This document shows positions 59,665 through 64,000 of a stretch of DNA of 64,000 nt, one piece after another (position 1 is the stretch's first letter; every line of letters begins with the position of its first letter). The notes beneath the pieces were generated by a model. That model was not told where the DNA came from. It worked only from the letters and a program-made list of their open reading frames with translations, and did no database searches. The stretch comes from Pseudomonas siliginis (GTDB taxonomy: Bacteria > Pseudomonadota > Gammaproteobacteria > Pseudomonadales > Pseudomonadaceae): the NCBI RefSeq assembly GCF_019145195.1, contig NZ_JAHSTW010000008.1, positions 62,001-126,000 on the forward strand. The letters run 5' to 3'. The position numbers and the translations under genes are program-made.

Positions 59665-59751
59665 TGTAGGAGCTGTCGAGTGAAACGAGGCTGCGATCTT
59701 TTGATCTGTTTGCAAATCAAAATCAAAAGATCGCAGCCTTCGGCAGCTCCT
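59665..59751. repeat. Long Pseudomonas palindromic repeat, interrupted by the IS110 element
   Basis: TGTAGGAGCTG (59665-59675) and AGGCTGCGATCTTTTGAT (59688-59705) are mirrored by ATCAAAAGATCGCAGCCT (59722-59739, an 18-bp perfect stem) and CAGCTCCT (59744-59751). The missing ACA of the outer arm is found at 61034-61036, beyond the insertion. Confidence 0.88.
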
Positions 59752-59840
59752 TGTATGTTCCCCACACACCAGCATGAATGAGATCTAAGCTCGCTGGTGC
59801 GACATACGAAGATGTGTTTCTGGGGGAGACCGATCGCTCC

Positions 59841-59960
59841 TTAAGGCAGGACTTGCTCCTGACCTTGTCTGTAGAGAGGTCCCCCCGCCTCATTGCCCAC
59901 CACGAAGAGTATCGAGAAGCCGACGAGTCGGACTTCGCATTACAAGGTTGCAGTGGCATG
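59841..59960 (+). ncRNA. Bridge RNA of the IS110 element (core part)
   Basis: Two loops can be drawn. Target loop: stem GGAC (59849-59852)/GTCC (59879-59882) enclosing GCTCCT (59855-59860), equal to the left target side plus core, and CTGTAG (59869-59874), the reverse complement of CTACAG on the right. Donor loop: stem TGCCCAC (59894-59900)/GTGGCA (59953-59958) enclosing AGAGTATC (59906-59913), equal to the element's right end, and TACAAG (59941-59946), the reverse complement of CTTGTA at the core and left end. A GAAGCCGA-CGAG-TCGGACTTC hairpin separates the last two. Exact RNA ends are unknown. Confidence 0.8.
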
Positions 59961-60020
59961 AAGTTCGAGGTCAGGGGAACCAGGAAGCATTTTTAACTCA
60001 GTTCTCTTGGAGTTGAAAGC

Positions 60021-61016
60021 ATGAACATGCACGTCGGTTTGGATGTGGGATCTCGCACTACAGCGATGGGCTGGCGCAATGGCGGCCGCTTTGCAGGTCA
60101 GTGCAATATCGACCAGACACCGGCGGGTCGCAAAGCTGCTGTCAGCAAGTTACTTGAGCTCAAGCCTATGTCTGTGGTGATGGAAGCCACCGGAATCTAC
60201 TACCTGGACTTGGCCATGGAGCTCGCTGCGGCGGGTTTGCCAGTCTCGGTTATCAATCCGAAGAGTTTTCACAACTTTGCAAAGCTGATGCTGAAAAACA
60301 GCAAAACGGACGCAATCGATGCCCAGTTACTAGCTGAGTACGGCGAACGCATGAGCCCAAGGTTGTGGACGCCGCCCACTTCAATACAGCTTGAACTGCG
60401 TGCTATCGGCCGCCACATCAATCGTTTGACGGGTCATCGCACCCGCGCCAAAAACGAGCTGCATGCACTAAAAGCCACTCAAACAACTCTTCTGATGCTG
60501 ATTGAGGACGAAGAAGAAGCCATCAACGCCTTTGACAAACGAATCGAGCGTTTCCGACTCGCTGGTCGGGCATTGATCGACAACTGCCCAACGTTGAGCG
60601 TCCAGTTCGCCCACATGATCGCCGCCCCTGGCATGGGTGAGATCTCAGTATTTGCGGCGCTGGCTGAACTGACGACCTTACCGGTGACGCTCAAGTCAGC
60701 GCAGGTCAGCCGCCATGCCGGACTCGATGTCCGACTCACGCAATCAGGCACCAGTATTGATAAACCCGGCCGGATAAGTAAGGGCGGCAATGCCTATTTG
60801 CGCTCAGCGATGTACATGCCTGCGCTGACCGCCATACGTTGCGACCCGAACGTTAAAGCGTTTTACGAAGCCTTGGTGGCTCGAGGAAAGAGGAAGATGC
60901 AGGCTATTGTCGCAGTCATGCGCAAATACCTGACCGGATTATGGGCCTGCATGCGGGCAGGCGAAGACTTCAGTACAGCCAAGCTTTTTAGCGATAAACA
61001 CACCCAAAAAGCTTGA
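60021..61016 (+). CDS. IS110-family transposase/recombinase
   Basis: 331 residues. RuvC-like N-terminal domain with the DEDD set: Asp8 (VGLDVGSRTT), Glu55 (VMEATGIYY), Asp97 and Asp100 (KTDAIDAQLLAEYG). A coiled-coil middle follows, then the C-terminal Tnp domain (APGMGEISVFAALAEL) with the catalytic serine expected at Ser242 in LTQSGTS and KGGNAYLRSAMYM. It should recombine donor and target DNA guided by the bridge RNA and leave no target duplication beyond the CT core. No frameshift or missing motif. Confidence 0.95.
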   Translation: MNMHVGLDVGSRTTAMGWRNGGRFAGQCNIDQTPAGRKAAVSKLLELKPMSVVMEATGIYYLDLAMELAAAGLPVSVINPKSFHNFAKLMLKNSKTDAIDAQLLAEYGERMSPRLWTPPTSIQLELRAIGRHINRLTGHRTRAKNELHALKATQTTLLMLIEDEEEAINAFDKRIERFRLAGRALIDNCPTLSVQFAHMIAAPGMGEISVFAALAELTTLPVTLKSAQVSRHAGLDVRLTQSGTSIDKPGRISKGGNAYLRSAMYMPALTAIRCDPNVKAFYEALVARGKRKMQAIVAVMRKYLTGLWACMRAGEDFSTAKLFSDKHTQKA

Positions 61017-61018
61017 CC
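61013..61018 (+). promoter_or_regulatory. Half promoter (-35) completed only in the excised circle
   Basis: TTGACC in the right end, overlapping the transposase stop. When the ends are joined through CT, it stands 17 bp upstream of TATGTT (59754-59759) in the left end. Confidence 0.65.
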
Positions 61019-61051
61019 GTGAACAGAGTATCTACAGGGGATGCGCAAGCT

Positions 61052-61810
61052 TCAGGATTTGAAACACGTAGCGCTGAGCTTCTCCAGCACTTGATCGGCC
61101 TTCAGCTCTGCCTTGATCAACCCGGCCTGCCAGGTGTCCACGCACGGTTGCAGATCAGCCTCCTGCTCGGCACGCGCCAGCCATTGCCAGCAATCGTGCC
61201 AGTCGCCCAGTGCGCCTTGCGCGGATTTCAGGCGTTTGTAGGCCGGCTTCGGCAAGCGATCGAGCTCGGGATAGGCTTCGATGCCATAGCGCACACGCTT
61301 GATCAGCAGGCGCAGGCGATGGCGGTCATGGGCGGGATCGTGCAGCGCTTCGTCGAGTTTCTGCCATTGTTTGCCCAGGCGTTTTTCAATGCGTTTATCC
61401 AGATCTTTGAGCAAGCCCTGACGCTCGGACGCGCGCAGAAACCGTGGAAAGGCGTCGAGAATCATCAGCAACGAAGCCAATTCCGCACTCGCCGCCAGCG
61501 CCGGATACGCCTCGGCCATTTGCGCCAGACGCCGCTGCGCAGCCTCGGGCTGATCATGCTCGAGCAGGTACGCCGCGAGCACTTCGCGATCACGCCACGG
61601 TGTGGTCAACTCGCCCACCGCAGACGCCGCCGCCTCCAGTTGCTCGACACCCGGCAAGCCGCGCAACGGCCGCAACAGACTGCGCAAGCGCCGCACCGTG
61701 GTGCGCAAATCATGCAACGCCTCGGGATCAGTGCGCGCAGTCAGGCGCGCCTGACATGCCAGTAGCCGCACATCCAGGCTCAACACATGAGCCACCAAGC
61801 GATCGATCAT
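61052..61810 (-). CDS. CHAD domain protein
   Basis: 252 residues, all-helical CHAD domain with the conserved basic histidine-rich helices (ALHDLRTTVRRLRSLLRPL and HRLRLLIKRVRYGIEAY). CHAD proteins bind polyphosphate. No CYTH domain is attached. Cytoplasmic. The IS110 right end lies 18 bp past its stop, so the gene is intact. Confidence 0.9.
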   Translation of the reverse strand: MIDRLVAHVLSLDVRLLACQARLTARTDPEALHDLRTTVRRLRSLLRPLRGLPGVEQLEAAASAVGELTTPWRDREVLAAYLLEHDQPEAAQRRLAQMAEAYPALAASAELASLLMILDAFPRFLRASERQGLLKDLDKRIEKRLGKQWQKLDEALHDPAHDRHRLRLLIKRVRYGIEAYPELDRLPKPAYKRLKSAQGALGDWHDCWQWLARAEQEADLQPCVDTWQAGLIKAELKADQVLEKLSATCFKS

Positions 61811-61828
61811 GGGGTCTACTCCGTAGAC

Positions 61829-61911
61829 AGCTACAAGCTTCTAGCTACAAGCTTCAAGCTGAATGTGATTGCTTCAAAGCTTGCGGCTTGCAGCTAGAAA
61901 CTTGCAGCTGC
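61829..61911. repeat. AGCTACAAGCTT-type repeat cluster
   Basis: AGCTACAAGCTT occurs twice (61829-61840, 61843-61854), followed by partly inverted copies (GCTTGCAGCTAG, ACTTGCAGCT). A known style of short Pseudomonas intergenic repeat, here between CHAD and the lipoprotein gene. Confidence 0.7.
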
Positions 61912-61913
61912 TG

Positions 61914-62192
61914 TTAACGTCCTGCGCGGGATTCGCGAATGTAGAAGCGGGCTTTCTCGGCTTTCTTGCTGCAGCCTTCGAAGCCTTCGAATTGTTGCTG
62001 GGTCTTGGCGGCGGTCAGCAGCGACAGCGCTTTGGAATAGCTGACGGTGCCGGCGAAGCCTTCGGCCTTGGCCAGATCCAGTTCGTGCCAGGCCGCGTCG
62101 AGTTGGCTGCCGCAGCTGTCGCGGTACGCGGTTTTGCCGGCGCAACCGGCCAGAACCAGAGCCATCAACGGTACACAGATCCAGGCTTTCAT
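61914..62192 (-). CDS. Small putative lipoprotein
   Basis: 92 residues from the ATG at 62192. Signal peptide with lipobox LAGC (KAWICVPLMALVLAGCAG), then a helical domain (LDAAWHELDLAKAEGFAGTVSYSKALSLLTAAKTQQQF) with two cysteines (SCGSQL and EGCSKK) likely to pair. Similar small Pseudomonas lipoproteins are uncharacterised. Upstream of the CHAD gene on the same strand. Confidence 0.8.
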   Translation of the reverse strand: MKAWICVPLMALVLAGCAGKTAYRDSCGSQLDAAWHELDLAKAEGFAGTVSYSKALSLLTAAKTQQQFEGFEGCSKKAEKARFYIRESRAGR

Positions 62193-62406
62193 CACTCACA
62201 CCTCAAGGTAGGTCAACAGTCGTGCAGGTAAGACGGTCAAGCGGCGAAAAAGTGCCTCGCTGATCGGTCAAACCACGTGGCGCAGAGCATAGCGCGCAAG
62301 CGTGCGCCGCGAACGAAAAACGACGTCACCGCTTCGCGCAACGACCTTGGCGATTGAGCCGCTTGGCCGATGCGTGCATTGTGCAGGCTTGTCCGGAGGA
62401 AGTTTG

Positions 62407-63444
62407 ATGAAAAAGCGTGTCGCACTGGTACTGGGCTCCGGTGGCGCCCGGGGCTATGCCCATATCGGCGTTATCGAAGAAATTGAAAGACGCGGCTACG
62501 ACATCGCCTGCATTGCCGGTTGTTCGATGGGCGCGGTGGTCGGCGGGATCTATGCTGCCGGCAAACTGGATGAGTACCGGCGCTGGATCGAAAGCCTAGA
62601 TTACCTCGACGTGCTGCGCCTGGTTGATGTGAGTTTTCGTCTCGGCGCGATTCGCGGCGAAAAGGTCTTCGGGCAGATTCGCAAGATCGTCGGCGAGATC
62701 AACATCGAAGACCTGCGCATCCCCTACACCGCCGTCGCCGCCGACCTGACCAATCAGCAGGAAATCTGGTTTCAGGAAGGCTGCCTGCATCAGGCCATGC
62801 GCGCCTCGGCGGCGATTCCCAGCCTGTTTACCCCGGTGATGCAGGGCAACCGCATGCTGGTCGACGGCGGCATTCTCAATCCGTTGCCGATCGTTCCGGT
62901 GGTGTCGAGCCATTGCGACCTGATCATTGCGGTCAACCTCAACGCCACCAATCAGCGGCAGTACAAGTTGCCGGTGATCGAGCGGCCGGCGGCGTTCCGT
63001 TCGCGCTTCGACAGTCTGATCAAATCCATGGGTTCGAAGTTGCCGTTCCGGCGTAAACAGGCCGAGCAATTGTTGAAGCTGGAACAGGAAGCCTTGCGCG
63101 CCGAGGCGGCGGAGATCAATCCGTGGCTCGAAGGCGTCGAACCGGAAAGCCAGCAACCGGCCGCCGCCCCGGAACGCGAAGGCGCGCCGAAATCCGCCAC
63201 CGGTTCGTTCATCATCGATAACGTCGGGCCGGCGTCGCTGCTGGATTTGATCAACCAGAGTTTCGAGGTGATGCAGACCTCACTGGCGCAGTACAAGATT
63301 GCCGGGTATCCGCCGGACATCCTGATCAACGTGCCGAAGCGGGTATGCCGGTTTTTCGAGTTCTACAAAGCGCCGGAGTTGATCGCGCTGGGGCGGGAGA
63401 TTGCCAGTGATACGCTGGATCGGTATGAGCAGGAGCAGGGTTGA
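62407..63444 (+). CDS. Patatin-like phospholipase family protein (RssA-like)
   Basis: 345 residues. Oxyanion motif GSGGARGYAHIGV, nucleophile in GCSMGAVVGG (GxSxG) and catalytic DGG (MLVDGGILNPLP). No signal peptide, so a cytoplasmic serine lipase of the RssA/YchK type and not secreted ExoU. The C-terminal part (about 240-345) is specific to Pseudomonas homologues. GGAGGAAG precedes the ATG. Divergent from the lipoprotein gene. Confidence 0.92.
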   Translation: MKKRVALVLGSGGARGYAHIGVIEEIERRGYDIACIAGCSMGAVVGGIYAAGKLDEYRRWIESLDYLDVLRLVDVSFRLGAIRGEKVFGQIRKIVGEINIEDLRIPYTAVAADLTNQQEIWFQEGCLHQAMRASAAIPSLFTPVMQGNRMLVDGGILNPLPIVPVVSSHCDLIIAVNLNATNQRQYKLPVIERPAAFRSRFDSLIKSMGSKLPFRRKQAEQLLKLEQEALRAEAAEINPWLEGVEPESQQPAAAPEREGAPKSATGSFIIDNVGPASLLDLINQSFEVMQTSLAQYKIAGYPPDILINVPKRVCRFFEFYKAPELIALGREIASDTLDRYEQEQG

Positions 63445-63479
63445 TTACCTGAAGGCTGTGGGTGAATGTTCCGGCCTCA

Positions 63480-63567
63480 TCGCGGGCAAGCCCGCTCCCA
63501 CAGGGTTCTCGGGGGAAATGAAATCTGGGTGATACATAGCTCAATGTGGGAGCGGGCTTGCCCGCGA
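63480..63567. repeat. REP pair (GCGGGCAAGCCCGC type)
   Basis: Inverted copies at 63480-63501 and 63546-63567, 44 bp apart, between convergent patatin and kdpE genes. Confidence 0.9.
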
Positions 63568-63592
63568 TGGCGCCCGACCATACAACACAAAA

Positions 63593-64000
63593 CTACAACC
63601 CATCAGCATTCAACAACCGATACCCCACCCCCGCCTCAGTCACGATAAACCGTGGCCGGGTCGGGTCATCCGCCAGTTTCTGCCGCAGATGCCCGACCAC
63701 GATGCGCAGGTAATGACTGTCCTCGGTGTGCGTCGGTCCCCAGATATCCTTGAGCAACTGCTGCTGGGTGATTACCCGCCCCGGATGCCGCGCCAGTTGC
63801 GCCAGCACCGCGTATTCCTTGCGGGTCAGGGCGACTTCGGCGCCGTCGAGCAGCACGCGCCGATAGGCCAGATCCACGGTCAACGGGCCGAAACTCAGCG
63901 CCGCTGGCTGCGCCTCCCCCGCCGGTGCCTGGCGCAACAACGCGCGAACCCGGGCGAGAAATTCCTGGATGCCGAACGGTTTGGTCACATAGTCATTGGC
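63593..64000 (-). CDS. kdpE: KdpE response regulator, C-terminal part (runs off the right edge)
   Basis: About 135 residues: the end of a receiver domain (ANDYVTKPFGIQEFLARVRALLRQ, with the switch Lys in TKPFG) and a complete OmpR-type winged helix (LTRKEYAVLAQLARHPGRVI, then EDSHYLRIVVGHLRQKLADDP and RPRFIVTEAGVGYRLL). The SHYLRIVVGHLRQKL stretch is characteristic of KdpE, activator of the high-affinity K+ pump Kdp. kdpD should lie upstream, beyond the window. Confidence 0.88.
   Translation of the reverse strand, partial: ANDYVTKPFGIQEFLARVRALLRQAPAGEAQPAALSFGPLTVDLAYRRVLLDGAEVALTRKEYAVLAQLARHPGRVITQQQLLKDIWGPTHTEDSHYLRIVVGHLRQKLADDPTRPRFIVTEAGVGYRLLNADGL

Larger units (their letters stand above)
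59752..61033 (+). mobile_element. IS110-family insertion sequence (IS621-like), complete
   Basis: About 1.28 kb: a 269-bp noncoding left end, one transposase gene and a short right end. There are no terminal inverted repeats. Its edges are fixed by the interrupted palindrome: left flank CGGCAGCTC plus CT (59750-59751), right flank CT (61032-61033) plus ACAGGGG. The CT core at both ends, size, leader and transposase all fit IS110-group recombinases such as IS621. It appears intact and potentially active. Confidence 0.9.

Noticed and set aside
23397..63567. Possible CRISPR-like array from recurring 23-bp repeats
   Set aside because: The repeats are scattered over 40 kb as inverted pairs between genes; no regular spacers and no cas genes.
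1..64000. tRNA, rRNA or prophage genes
   Set aside because: No cloverleaf or rRNA sequence and no phage structural genes noticed; the YqjE 'holin' name is only a family label.

Overview
The window is chromosomal DNA of a fluorescent Pseudomonas (P. fluorescens group). The evidence is the gene content (sagS-ospR-gpx-msrB, ohrR/ohr, earP-efp, oprI, cysB, a type II DAHP synthase, kdpE), the high and even GC, and nine inverted pairs of the REP sequence GTGGGAGCGAGCC/GCTCGCGAA that is typical of that group. From memory, the gene order follows parts of the P. aeruginosa PAO1 map (PA3040-PA3045, PA2824-PA2867 and PA1750-PA1754). That is recall, not an alignment.

Layout. 1-7.8 kb: a partial gene behind a LexA box, a small glutaredoxin, a Kef-type antiporter overlapping an ammonium transporter, a YqjD/YqjE/YqjK-like membrane trio, an EAL phosphodiesterase and a dGTPase. 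7.8-20.7 kb is signalling: an EvgA/EvgS (RocA2/RocS2-like) system, a large HD-GYP protein, free-methionine sulfoxide reductase with an AAA protein, and SagS, then the redox group ospR, gpx, msrB. 20.9-34.8 kb is housekeeping: alanine-type aminotransferase, htpX, tpm, extradiol dioxygenase, DEAD-box helicase, crotonase, spermidine-synthase-like enzyme, type II DAHP synthase, YcaQ-like glycosylase, a DUF1127 protein, two LysR regulators and a TSUP exporter. 34.8-44.5 kb: ohrR/ohr peroxide defence, an exported hydrolase, efp with its rhamnosyltransferase earP, a Gre-like factor, cysB, and a minus-strand run of thioredoxin, ketopantoate-reductase-like, 5'-nucleotidase and UspA genes facing a PilZ gene. 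44.6-58.7 kb: type I DAHP synthase, GNAT, oprI with an L,D-transpeptidase, tesA beside a YbbA/YbbP-like ABC pair, greB, doxX, an MltF2-like transglycosylase, tatD, a chemoreceptor and an Mpo1-like protein. 58.7-64 kb: a thioesterase, an IS110-family element, a CHAD protein, a lipoprotein, a patatin-like protein and the end of kdpE.

The most striking object is the IS110 element at 59752-61033. It sits at a CT dinucleotide inside one arm of a long Pseudomonas palindrome, and removing it restores the palindrome exactly. Its 269-bp leader reads as a bridge RNA. One loop carries GCTCCT and CTGTAG, which match the two sides of the actual insertion site. A second loop carries AGAGTATC and TACAAG, which match the two joined element ends. 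Joining the ends would also build a TTGACC-17-TATGTT promoter driving that RNA. The system type is known (IS621-like bridge-RNA recombinases), but this copy and its guides are read directly from the sequence here.

The rest is mostly conserved core genome. Recurring themes are c-di-GMP signalling (EAL, HD-GYP, SagS, PilZ), thiol/peroxide defence (OspR, Gpx, MsrB, fRMsr, OhrR, Ohr) and envelope maintenance (OprI, L,D-transpeptidase, MltF2, TesA).
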